Below are positions 1 to 5,689 of a stretch of DNA of 5,689 nt, piece by piece. Within the stretch, counting starts at the first letter, position 1. Each line of letters begins with the position of its first letter. Source of the DNA: Dehalococcoidia bacterium (GTDB lineage: Bacteria > Chloroflexota > Dehalococcoidia > JACVQG01); assembly GCA_015661045.1 (NCBI GenBank), contig JACVQG010000289.1:1-5689 (forward strand). The letters are read 5' to 3'. The position numbers and the translations under genes are program-made. The notes below the pieces were generated by a model. That model made no database searches, was not told the origin of the DNA, and saw only the letters and a program-made list of their open reading frames with translations.

Positions 1-1863
1 TATTTAAGCGAAGGAAAAATAGTCAAAGAACCTCTTTCTGATGAGTTTAGGCTGAATTACCTGGGAGGCCGGGGGTTTAACTCTAAAACCCTTTTCGACG
101 AGATTAAACCTGGTATTGACCCCTTAGGTCCGGATAACGTTTTTGCAGTTGGAGTAGGCCCCCTCAACGGCACCGCAGCGCCGGGTTCCGCTCGATGGAC
201 TGTCTCTGCCAGGTCCACGGTTACCGCCGGACTGGGCGATGGTAACGGCGGCGGAGACTTCTCATCCGAGTTGAAATTTGCGGGATACGACCAGGTTGTC
301 TTCTACGGGCGTTCTCCCAAACCTGTTTATTTATGGATTTCCGATGATCATGTCGAATTGAGGGATGCTTCCAATATATGGGGCAAGACTACCAGGGATA
401 CCCATTACCTGCTGGTTCAAGAACTGAAAGATAGGGAGATACGCGAGCTTTGTATAGGCCCGGCAGGCGAGAACCTGGTTCGGCTGGCGAAGGTATTCGC
501 CAACGTTACCCGGGCGGGAGGAAAAGGGGGGATGGGGGCGGTGATGGGATCGAAAAATCTCAAGGCGGTCGTGGTGCGTGGGACGGGCTCAGTCAAGATA
601 GCCAGGCCCGCTGAATTTCTCAAGGTGTTAAAACGTGACTACGAAAAACTCATGTCTTCGTCGTGGCAGAAAGTATTCAGGGAGCAGGGAAGCATGAGTA
701 CACTTCGCGGCGCCGCCATGAGGTATTCCCTTTCTACCCGAAACGCTCAGTCGGGATACTTCGAAGGCTGGGAAAATCTAACATCAGAAGCCTTTGAACA
801 CCAGTTTGCAGTCAAGCACCGGGGTTGCGCTGCCTGTCCCATTTCTTGCAGCCATTACTTCCGGGTAAAAGATGGGCCGTATGCCACTCACGGCGAGAGC
901 AATGAGTATGGCACAACCTATCCCTTTGGTTCTAAATGCGGCATCGATAACCTGGCGGCAGTGCTTAAAATACACACCATCTGTGACCAGTTGGGGCTGG
1001 ATACCCACTCCACCGGGGGCACAGTATGCTTTGCCATGCATTGCTGGCAAGAGGGATTGCTCACAGCCAAGGATACCGACGGCCTCGAATTAAAGTGGGG
1101 GAATGCCGATGCAGTGATTCAACTGTTGCCCAAAATCGCCTACCGGCAGGGATTTGGCGCACTATTGGCGGAAGGTTCCTTCAGGGCCTCAAAACACATC
1201 AAAGGCTCAGAGGCTTGCCTGAGAACGTTGAAGGGCCTGGAGATTAGCGCTCTTTACCTGGGGCCTGGTGAGGAGATATCTCACGGCCTGGCCTATGCCA
1301 CGGCTACCAGAGGCCCCGACCATCTCAGGGGGGGTGTGGGGATGTATTCATGGGGCATGTCCCGGCTGAGAGACATAGTTGGCGGCGAGGAAGGGGAGCA
1401 ACGTCTGGTAAGAGAACCTCGTTCTACTGAATTCAAAGCCATAGTAGTAGCCCTGGACCAGGACTACTCCTCGTTCTTTAACTCCCTGGAGCTTTGCACC
1501 CGCGTCGTTACACGGTTGCGGGGAGCTCTGGAGCCTGACGAGCAAGCGGAGCTGGCTTCCGCGGTTACCGGTATTGAAATGAATGGGGATGATCTGATGA
1601 AAATAGGTGAGCGCATTACCAACGTAGAAAGAGCCTTTAATATTCGAGAGGGCATGGGCAGAAAGGATGACATCTTGCCCAAGGTTTTCCTCACCGAGCA
1701 ACAAGGCCCCTGGGGCCCTACCGGCATAAGCGAGGAAAAGTTCCAGGCGATGCTGGACGAATATTATCAGTTCAAGGGTTGGAGCAAGGAAGGGATTCCG
1801 AGTAAACAAAAGTTAAACGAGCTTGGTCTGGGGTATATTGCGGAGCAGATTGGCGCTGTTTGA
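1..1863 (+). CDS. Aldehyde:ferredoxin oxidoreductase family tungsten/molybdopterin protein (5' partial)
   Basis: AOR-family enzymes carry a tungsto-bispterin and one [4Fe-4S] cluster and interconvert aldehydes and acids with ferredoxin; some relatives (BamB) reduce aromatic acyl-CoAs instead. The frame is open from base 1; about ten N-terminal residues are probably missing, and the 620 residues present match the usual length. Visible, numbered from base 1: an N-terminal AOR domain with LGGRGF and DPLGPDN, then ELKFAGYD near residue 90 and GGMGAVMGSKNLKA near 176-189. The cluster motif CxxCxxxC is C276, C279 and C283, with the distal cysteine C499 in NSLELC. GLDTHSTGG is near 332-340, ATRGPDHLRG near 435-444 and the typical ending GIPSKQKLNELGL near 598-610. 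Met/Leu codons near base 271 are internal, because homology extends upstream. No signal peptide can be judged. Odd points: the usual DxxGLC reads NSLELC and the usual PAYDPR region reads SALYLGP, so substrate or cofactor contacts may differ. The family call is secure; the substrate is unknown. Confidence 0.95.
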   Translation, partial: YLSEGKIVKEPLSDEFRLNYLGGRGFNSKTLFDEIKPGIDPLGPDNVFAVGVGPLNGTAAPGSARWTVSARSTVTAGLGDGNGGGDFSSELKFAGYDQVVFYGRSPKPVYLWISDDHVELRDASNIWGKTTRDTHYLLVQELKDREIRELCIGPAGENLVRLAKVFANVTRAGGKGGMGAVMGSKNLKAVVVRGTGSVKIARPAEFLKVLKRDYEKLMSSSWQKVFREQGSMSTLRGAAMRYSLSTRNAQSGYFEGWENLTSEAFEHQFAVKHRGCAACPISCSHYFRVKDGPYATHGESNEYGTTYPFGSKCGIDNLAAVLKIHTICDQLGLDTHSTGGTVCFAMHCWQEGLLTAKDTDGLELKWGNADAVIQLLPKIAYRQGFGALLAEGSFRASKHIKGSEACLRTLKGLEISALYLGPGEEISHGLAYATATRGPDHLRGGVGMYSWGMSRLRDIVGGEEGEQRLVREPRSTEFKAIVVALDQDYSSFFNSLELCTRVVTRLRGALEPDEQAELASAVTGIEMNGDDLMKIGERITNVERAFNIREGMGRKDDILPKVFLTEQQGPWGPTGISEEKFQAMLDEYYQFKGWSKEGIPSKQKLNELGLGYIAEQIGAV

Positions 1864-1874
1864 AAGTTAATTGG

Positions 1875-1942
1875 CGTAGGGGCCGACCTTCGTATCGGCC
1901 ATCCCCCCGTTCCCAGGGCGAACACACAGGTTCGCCCCTACG
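1875..1942. repeat. Structured palindromic intergenic repeat of about 68 bp (MITE/REP-like)
   Basis: The outer arms CGTAGGGGC (1875-1883) and GCCCCTACG (1934-1942) are perfect inverted copies. Inside are two further hairpins: GGCCGA (1881-1886) pairs with TCGGCC (1895-1900), and GGGCGAAC (1916-1923) pairs with GTTCGCCC (1930-1937) around the loop ACACAG. The inner and outer stems overlap by a few bases, so they compete. The element begins 11 nt after the AOR stop codon. Arms of the form GTAGGGGC...GCCCCTAC with GGGCGAAC hairpins resemble dispersed intergenic repeats I recall from anaerobe genomes, but copy number cannot be judged from one window. It carries no coding capacity and no T-tract. 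Confidence 0.65.
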
Positions 1943-2118
1943 GGTTGTTGCGAATCTGCATGAATGCCCGGCGTGGTAGATATTCCCCAGGGGACATGGT
2001 ATCAGCCCGACGAAAAAAGAATAGACAGGGGCGGCTGCCCTAACACCCTCACCCGTGACGAGCTATCGCCAGGCGGCGCCCTTTGCACCAATACTGCTCT
2101 AGTCCAGGTGGAGCGGGT

Positions 2119-2145
2119 TTGATAATTATGATTAGCCACTATGTT
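2119..2145 (+). promoter_or_regulatory. Possible sigma-70-like promoter upstream of the crotonase gene (weak)
   Basis: An AT-rich island interrupts otherwise GC-richer sequence. TTGATA (2119-2124) could be a -35 box and TATGTT (2140-2145) a -10 box, but the 15-nt spacing is short. An alternative -10 is TATGAT at 2127-2132, which has no good -35. The position, 37 nt before the crotonase start, is sensible. This is a candidate only, based on motif and composition. Confidence 0.25.
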
Positions 2146-2168
2146 AACTAAGAGCAGTGACAAATAAG

Positions 2169-2174
2169 AGGAGG
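2169..2174 (+). promoter_or_regulatory. Strong Shine-Dalgarno of the crotonase gene
   Basis: AGGAGG, continuing as AGGAGGTG, lies 7 nt before the ATG at 2182. It decides the start in favour of this ATG over the TTG at 2179, which would be only 4 nt away. Confidence 0.85.
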
Positions 2175-2181
2175 TGTTTTG

Positions 2182-2970
2182 ATGAGATCTGAAACCAGTG
2201 AATTGCTCCTGGAGAAGAAGAATGGTGTTCTAACCATAATCCTGAACCGCCCGGCAACGTTGAATGCCTTAAACGACCCAATGAGAGACGGCCTTACCAG
2301 GGTCTTCACAGAAGCAACCGCCGACAATGACACTCGCGTGTTGCTATTGACAGGAATGGGAAGAGGTTTCTGCTCTGGCGGCGATACCGGTGGTATGAGG
2401 TCTCGCCAATCGGAAGCAACCCCTGGCCCGCCAAGTACGCCGAGGCGACCTATCGCACTGGCCATGCGGGAGTTGGGGAAGCCTATAATAGCCGCCATCA
2501 ACGGTGCTGCCGTAGGGGGTGGCTTCGGACTGGCTATGAACTCCGATATTAGAATAGCCTCGGATAGAGCTGAATTAGGCCCTATTTTCGTCAGGAGGGC
2601 GCTGGCTATCGAATGGGGCTTGAGCTATCTCCTACCCAGGCTCATTGGTCTGGGCAAAACCCTGGAGCTTGCCCTCACTGGCGACCTCGTTGATGCTAAA
2701 GAGGCAGAGAGACTGGGCCTGGTGAACAGGGTGGTGCCCCATAACGACCTTATGGAGGTAGCTCAGGAGTTTGCCTTGCGCCTGGCAAAAGGCCCGACTC
2801 TTTCCCACCAGTTTATCAAAAAGGCTATCTATGCCGGGCTGGATTCCTCTTTTGCGGCACAATTGAATCACGAAGCTAACGCCACAGCTCTGGCGCAACA
2901 GACGGAAGACCATGAGGAAGCAATGAAAGCCTTCAGGGAGAAACGGGAGCCGTTCTTTAAGGGTAGATAG
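2182..2970 (+). CDS. Crotonase-superfamily protein (enoyl-CoA hydratase/isomerase-like) with altered active site
   Basis: This 262-residue protein has the normal length and fold signatures of a cytoplasmic crotonase acting on acyl-CoA thioesters. LNRPATLNALN (about 21-31) opens the fold. GFCSGGD (62-68) and NGAAVGGGFGLAM (107-119) form the oxyanion hole (around S65 and G113), followed by SDIRIAS and the C-terminal helices that complete the CoA site. By my alignment the two rat enoyl-CoA hydratase glutamates (E144, E164) are replaced by G116 and F136. Instead a glutamate, E144 in AIEWGLSYLLPRL, sits where PaaG-type isomerases and 4-chlorobenzoyl-CoA dehalogenase carry an aspartate. An isomerase, hydrolase-like or other reaction is therefore more likely than plain hydration. 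The ATG at 2182 has a strong ribosome binding site. The next gene, 97 nt downstream, is an acyl-CoA synthetase subunit, consistent with acyl-CoA metabolism. The superfamily is certain; the reaction is unknown. Confidence 0.93.
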   Translation: MRSETSELLLEKKNGVLTIILNRPATLNALNDPMRDGLTRVFTEATADNDTRVLLLTGMGRGFCSGGDTGGMRSRQSEATPGPPSTPRRPIALAMRELGKPIIAAINGAAVGGGFGLAMNSDIRIASDRAELGPIFVRRALAIEWGLSYLLPRLIGLGKTLELALTGDLVDAKEAERLGLVNRVVPHNDLMEVAQEFALRLAKGPTLSHQFIKKAIYAGLDSSFAAQLNHEANATALAQQTEDHEEAMKAFREKREPFFKGR

Positions 2971-3067
2971 TTACTACTCTGGGAAAGGGTTAAGGATAAT
3001 ACCTGAACGATATTTTATTCTGCGACACAAATGAACTGCAAATTGAACTTTTATCAGGGTAAAGGGC

Positions 3068-4510
3068 ATGTATAGATTGAGAAACAAGCCAATGGCTGAA
3101 CATCATAACCACCCCCTCGACGGTATGTTTCATCCCCGTTCGGTAGCAGTAATCGGCGCCTCCGACAAAGAGGATAACTGGGCCGCCAAAGGCTTTTTAA
3201 AGCCGTTGATTGATTTTGGCTTCACCGGGGGGATATACCCTATCAATCCCCAAGCAGCGCCCGTACTCGGTTTCAAAGCATATTCGCGGGTGACAGAGGT
3301 CCCCGAACCCGTGGATTTTGCTATCGTTAGCGTTCCAAAGGGGCAGGTGTTTTCATGCATTGAAGATTGCGCTGTAAAGGGAGTAAAAACGGTTTGCGTT
3401 TATGCTGCGGGATTCTCAGAAAATGGGACTGAACAGGGGAGAGATGAGGAAGCCCGGATAATTGATAAAGCCCGCGCGGCAGGTATGCGCATCCTGGGAC
3501 CAAATTGTATCGGCATATACTGTCCTGAAGGACATCTCACCTTCAATGCCGAAACACCGCGAGAGGCAGGTCACGTAGGTTTAATTTCTCAAAGCGGCCG
3601 TTACTCAAGTGAATTTGTCGCCCTGTGCGCCCAACGCGGGGTGCGTTTCAGCAAAGCGATAAGCTATGGCAATGGGTCAGACATTAACGAGACAGAGCTA
3701 CTTGATTATTTAGGTGTGGATACGAATACACATCTCATCGCCTCTTACATGGAAGGCGTTAAAGGTGGACAGCGGTTTGCTGAGGTTTTAAGGCGGGTGG
3801 CTTCGATCAAACCCGTCATAATCACGAAGGGTGGATTTACCGAAGCGGGGAGAAGAGCGGCTAGATCCCATACTGCCTCGTTGACGGGGTCTGAAAAACT
3901 CTGGCGGGCGCTACTCCAACAAGCGGGGGCTATTTCCGCCAATGACCTGGAGGAAATGAGCGACCTGGCGATGACTTTTGAATTAATACCCGACTTGAAA
4001 GGCGACAGAGTAGCGGTTGTCGGGGCTGGCGGAGGCGCCAGCGTTTTGGTATCTGATTTCATTACCAGGGCTGGTTTTACATTGCCAACCTTCGGGGAGG
4101 ATATTCAAAAGCAGCTTCATCAATTCGTCCCTCTCTCAGGCACAGGGGTACTTAATCCGGTGGATTTTTCCCCGCAAACATCGGGAGACCCGGTGTTGAC
4201 GCCTATGGCGGTTGACGTAGTTGGGAAATTAGAGATGGTCAACCTGGTACTGGTGCATTATTCACTCGGCCACTTTAACTCAACCAGAGCAGGGGTACAG
4301 CAGTTTTGTAATGGCATTATCGAGTCATCCAGAAAACTCAACAAGCCTGTAGTCGTAGCGCTGGAGTGGCTGGGTTACCCTGACAATGCCGCTCTGGCTT
4401 TTGAGATTAAACAACAGTGGATCAAAGCGGGTATTTGTGTGTACCCAAGCCTATCCAGGGCGGCCCTTTGCCTGGGAAAGCGGGCAGGTTGGTTGGGAGG
4501 GAGAGGATAA
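3068..4510 (+). CDS. ADP-forming acyl-CoA synthetase, alpha subunit (CoA-binding and ligase domains, no ATP-grasp)
   Basis: Enzymes of this family (acetate/acyl-CoA ligase, ADP-forming) interconvert acyl-CoA + ADP + Pi and acid + CoA + ATP through a phosphohistidine. Visible: an N-terminal CoA-binding Rossmann domain with FHPRSVAVIGAS (21-32), YPINP (57-61) and LGPNCIGIY (143-151); a succinyl-CoA-ligase-like domain with LISQSGRYSSEF (172-183) and the phospho-acceptor region ARSHTASLTG (265-274), where H268 is the likely phosphohistidine; and a second ligase domain with VVGAGGGASVLVSDF (317-331) and NPVDFSP (363-369). At 480 residues it has the length of a separate alpha subunit. Fused enzymes run to about 700 residues, and the ATP-grasp (beta) part is absent here and from the rest of the window. 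The start is uncertain: the ATG at 3068 has a weak CAGGG 8 nt upstream, while the ATG at 3092 (residue 9, MAEHH) has none but better fits the usual short leader. The carboxylic acid substrate is not readable. Confidence 0.92.
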   Translation: MYRLRNKPMAEHHNHPLDGMFHPRSVAVIGASDKEDNWAAKGFLKPLIDFGFTGGIYPINPQAAPVLGFKAYSRVTEVPEPVDFAIVSVPKGQVFSCIEDCAVKGVKTVCVYAAGFSENGTEQGRDEEARIIDKARAAGMRILGPNCIGIYCPEGHLTFNAETPREAGHVGLISQSGRYSSEFVALCAQRGVRFSKAISYGNGSDINETELLDYLGVDTNTHLIASYMEGVKGGQRFAEVLRRVASIKPVIITKGGFTEAGRRAARSHTASLTGSEKLWRALLQQAGAISANDLEEMSDLAMTFELIPDLKGDRVAVVGAGGGASVLVSDFITRAGFTLPTFGEDIQKQLHQFVPLSGTGVLNPVDFSPQTSGDPVLTPMAVDVVGKLEMVNLVLVHYSLGHFNSTRAGVQQFCNGIIESSRKLNKPVVVALEWLGYPDNAALAFEIKQQWIKAGICVYPSLSRAALCLGKRAGWLGGRG

Positions 4511-4524
4511 TACGTTAAAAAATG

Positions 4525-4552
4525 GTAGAGACACGGCATGCCGTGTCTCTAC
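4525..4552. repeat. Perfect 28-bp palindrome between the synthetase and ferredoxin genes
   Basis: The left arm GTAGAGACACGG (4525-4536) pairs perfectly with CCGTGTCTCTAC (4541-4552) around the loop CATG. The whole 28 bp is self-complementary. It lies 14 nt after the synthetase stop codon and ends directly at the ribosome binding site of the ferredoxin gene. In RNA it would form a stable 12-bp hairpin. No T-run follows, so it is not a standard terminator; transcript stabilisation, attenuation or a mobile palindromic repeat are alternatives. Its ends (GTAG...CTACGGG) match those of the repeat at 1875-1942. Confidence 0.85.
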
Positions 4553-4558
4553 GGGAGG
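4553..4558 (+). promoter_or_regulatory. Shine-Dalgarno that fixes the ferredoxin start
   Basis: GGGAGG lies 6 nt before the ATG at 4565. It rules against the upstream in-frame ATG at 4538, which sits in the loop of the palindrome and would itself have to be read from inside the hairpin. Confidence 0.85.
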
Positions 4559-4564
4559 TTGAAT

Positions 4565-5191
4565 ATGGCAAGCGAATCAAAATCATCTAAAACCGGTTGG
4601 GGTCTGGAAGATATGCCCTTCCCCAAAGGCCCGGCGTTGGTCCAGACCCGATGGGACCTGTGTGTGGGCTGTGGGGCCTGTGAAATGGCATGTTCACTGT
4701 TTCATTTTGGGGTGCTGGACAAGGAGCTATCCCGCATTCGCATATATCGCTATTTGCTGCCGCTGCCCAAATCGGTGCAGAATGTATGCTCGCAGTGCCC
4801 GGCTCCGGAACGGGAGTGCCAGAAAGCCTGTCCTATTCAGCCTGCCGTGATTTACTATGATGAAAAAACTAATCATATGAAAGTGGATGACGACCGTTGT
4901 CTGGGATCCTCTTGTGCTATGTGCCGGGAGGCGTGCCCGGCTAAAGTGCCAATCCTGGTGCCACCCGGACATGACCATCCACTGGTCTGCGACCTTTGTG
5001 AACGGGACGGCCAGCGCCGCCCTCAGTGTGTCGAGGTATGCCCAAATAATGCCCTTGAGTTTATGGCCCCATTGATACCACAACATCTGGAGCGGATCCA
5101 TCCGGACAAGAAGGCGGAACTGCTCGCCCGGCGGCTTTATCCTCTGGAAAGAGACAAAATCCAGCGGCCGCCCGAAGAGATATGGAGGTAG
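4565..5191 (+). CDS. Ferredoxin-like electron-transfer protein with four [4Fe-4S] cluster motifs
   Basis: This 208-residue protein probably shuttles low-potential electrons to or from an AOR-type catalytic subunit. Sixteen cysteines fall into four groups: C33, C36, C39, C43 (CVGCGACEMAC); C75, C78, C85, C89; C112, C117, C120, C124; and C142, C145, C155, C159. This is the arrangement of DmsB-like four-cluster subunits, and of the iron-sulfur partners of AOR-family enzymes (AorA, YdhY). As in DmsB-type proteins, the first and last groups may share cysteines between clusters. There is no signal peptide, twin-arginine motif or membrane segment, so it should be cytoplasmic. The tail (about 165-208) is charged and proline-rich, with no cysteine. 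The next gene, a second AOR-family protein, starts 4 nt after this stop codon and has its ribosome binding site inside the last codons, which strongly suggests that the two products form one complex. The specific symbol is left open. Confidence 0.93.
   Translation: MASESKSSKTGWGLEDMPFPKGPALVQTRWDLCVGCGACEMACSLFHFGVLDKELSRIRIYRYLLPLPKSVQNVCSQCPAPERECQKACPIQPAVIYYDEKTNHMKVDDDRCLGSSCAMCREACPAKVPILVPPGHDHPLVCDLCERDGQRRPQCVEVCPNNALEFMAPLIPQHLERIHPDKKAELLARRLYPLERDKIQRPPEEIWR
5184..5188 (+). promoter_or_regulatory. Shine-Dalgarno of the second AOR gene, inside the ferredoxin gene
   Basis: GGAGG lies 7 nt before the ATG at 5196 and overlaps the codons for the last two residues (Trp-Arg) of the ferredoxin. 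Ribosomes finishing the ferredoxin can start the AOR gene directly, so translational coupling in a fixed ratio is likely. Confidence 0.8.
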
Positions 5192-5195
5192 CTAG

Positions 5196-5689
5196 ATGAC
5201 TGAGTTGAAATTCAATATGTTGGAAATTGACCTCACCTCGGGACGGAAAAAGGTGGTGGATGTAACCGGGGATATAAGAAAATTCATAGGCGGACGAGGG
5301 TTTGGTGGGAAGCTACTCTGGGAGAGGGTGCCGCCAGGCGCCGACCCGTTGGGACCGGAGAATGTCCTCTATTTTGGCGTTGGGCCGCTCACCGGCTTTT
5401 TCGGCTCGGTGGTAAATGTCAGCGCTAAATCGCCCCTTACTTTACTCCGGGGTCAATCCAATATGAACGGCCATTTTGGGTCGGAGCTTGTCAATGCCGG
5501 CTACGGTGGCGGCTTGCTCCTAACCGGCAAAGCTAACCGCCCGGTATATATACTGATAAAGGATAAAGATGTAGAGATACGGGATGCGAAGCATCTCTGG
5601 GGGCAGATGAGTCTGGAGAGCCAGGTCCATCTGAAAGAGGAGTTGTATAAAGAGACCGGAGACCAGAATTTCCGGGTAGCCTCTATCGG
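5196..5689 (+). CDS. Second aldehyde:ferredoxin oxidoreductase family protein (3' partial, N-terminal part only)
   Basis: About 164 residues of an AOR N-terminal domain are present before the window ends; the full protein should have about 600. Visible: the leader MTELKFNMLEIDLTSG, the pterin-domain signature FIGGRGFGGKLLW (about 30-42), DPLGPENVLYFGVGPLTG (about 50-67), FGSELVNAGYGGGLLLTGKA near 97-116, and IRDAKHLWGQ near 128-137. The sequence stops at VASIG, which matches CIGPAGEN of the first AOR gene, so the cluster cysteines lie outside the window. It is clearly paralogous to the protein at 1-1863 but not a recent duplicate: many residues differ and the region after GPLTG is about two residues shorter. 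Start: the ATG at 5196 has GGAGG 7 nt upstream and 4 nt separate it from the ferredoxin stop. It is the probable catalytic partner of that ferredoxin. Substrate unknown; a BamB-like role on an acyl-CoA cannot be excluded. Confidence 0.93.
   Translation, partial: MTELKFNMLEIDLTSGRKKVVDVTGDIRKFIGGRGFGGKLLWERVPPGADPLGPENVLYFGVGPLTGFFGSVVNVSAKSPLTLLRGQSNMNGHFGSELVNAGYGGGLLLTGKANRPVYILIKDKDVEIRDAKHLWGQMSLESQVHLKEELYKETGDQNFRVASI

Larger units (their letters stand above)
1864..2181. other. Intergenic region between the first AOR gene and the crotonase gene
   Basis: This gap of about 320 bp has no convincing gene on either strand; the short reading frames look like translated repeat sequence. It holds the structured repeat at 1875-1942. 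A middle part (about 1943-2110) of moderate to high GC contains only minor hairpins, such as GGGC-GGCT-GCCC near 2030 and CCCC-A-GGGG near 1990. From about 2118 the sequence becomes AT-rich, and it ends in a strong Shine-Dalgarno. The size and the base-composition change suggest that transcription of the downstream genes may start here rather than reading through from the AOR gene. No T-run follows any hairpin, so no intrinsic terminator is claimed. Confidence 0.6.

Noticed and set aside
271..273. TTG at 271 as the start of the first AOR gene
   Set aside because: Clear AOR homology (LGGRGF, DPLGPDN, GVGPLNG) continues in frame upstream to base 1 without a stop, so this TTG is an internal leucine codon.
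1348..1809. Antisense reading frame of 153 codons within the first AOR gene
   Set aside because: It lies wholly inside a strongly conserved AOR coding region on the other strand, has no recognisable domain and no clear ribosome binding site; it is a shadow of the real gene.
1943..2110. Remnant of a gene or transposase in the first intergenic region
   Set aside because: Reading both strands gave only short peptides with no recognisable motif, partly encoded by the adjacent repeat; nothing supports a pseudogene.
2971..3000. Promoter before the synthetase gene (TTACTA at 2971, GATAAT at 2995)
   Set aside because: The spacing of 18 nt is possible, but the -35 match is poor and the first box touches the preceding stop codon; too weak to list as a feature.
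4538..4540. ATG at 4538 as the start of the ferredoxin
   Set aside because: It lies in the loop of the palindrome with no ribosome binding site, and the nine extra residues would be encoded by repeat sequence; the ATG at 4565 has GGGAGG at good spacing.
4525..4552. Intrinsic transcription terminator after the synthetase gene
   Set aside because: The hairpin is strong, but it is followed by GGGAGG and not by a T-run.
4727..5101. Antisense reading frame of 124 codons within the ferredoxin gene
   Set aside because: The opposite strand encodes the 16-cysteine protein with intact motifs; the antisense product looks like random sequence.

Overview
The window looks like part of the genome of a strictly anaerobic bacterium. 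The evidence is two genes for tungsten/molybdopterin aldehyde:ferredoxin oxidoreductase (AOR) family proteins, a multi-cluster ferredoxin, and the alpha subunit of an ADP-forming acyl-CoA synthetase, an energy-conserving enzyme common in anaerobes. Shine-Dalgarno leaders, mixed GC content and short palindromic intergenic repeats fit a sediment-type anaerobe such as a Chloroflexota (Dehalococcoidia-like) or Desulfobacterota member. That placement is an impression from gene content, not a result.

Layout, all on the plus strand: (1) 1-1863, AOR-family protein missing only about its first ten residues at the window edge. (2) 1864-2181, a gap of about 320 bp holding a structured repeat of about 68 bp and, near its end, an AT-rich possible promoter and a strong ribosome binding site. 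(3) 2182-2970, a crotonase (enoyl-CoA hydratase/isomerase) superfamily protein lacking both classical hydratase glutamates. (4) 3068-4510, a stand-alone CoA-binding/ligase alpha subunit of an ADP-forming acyl-CoA synthetase. (5) 4525-4552, a perfect 28-bp palindrome directly before the ribosome binding site of the next gene. (6) 4565-5191, a ferredoxin-like protein with 16 cysteines in four cluster motifs. (7) 5196 to the window end, the N-terminal quarter of a second AOR-family protein, whose ribosome binding site lies inside the end of the ferredoxin gene.

Reading of the system: genes 6 and 7 are tightly coupled and look like an electron-transfer subunit plus a tungsten catalytic subunit, as in AorA/AorB or BamC/BamB-type complexes. 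With the crotonase-like protein and the acyl-CoA synthetase alpha subunit, the region probably handles anaerobic conversion of an organic acid, aldehyde or acyl-CoA. Low-potential electrons would move through the ferredoxin, and the thioester would be formed or cleaved with ATP/ADP exchange. The substrate cannot be read from the sequence. No synthetase beta (ATP-grasp) subunit, flavin subunit, regulator, transporter, tRNA, rRNA, CRISPR array or transposase gene is visible in the window.
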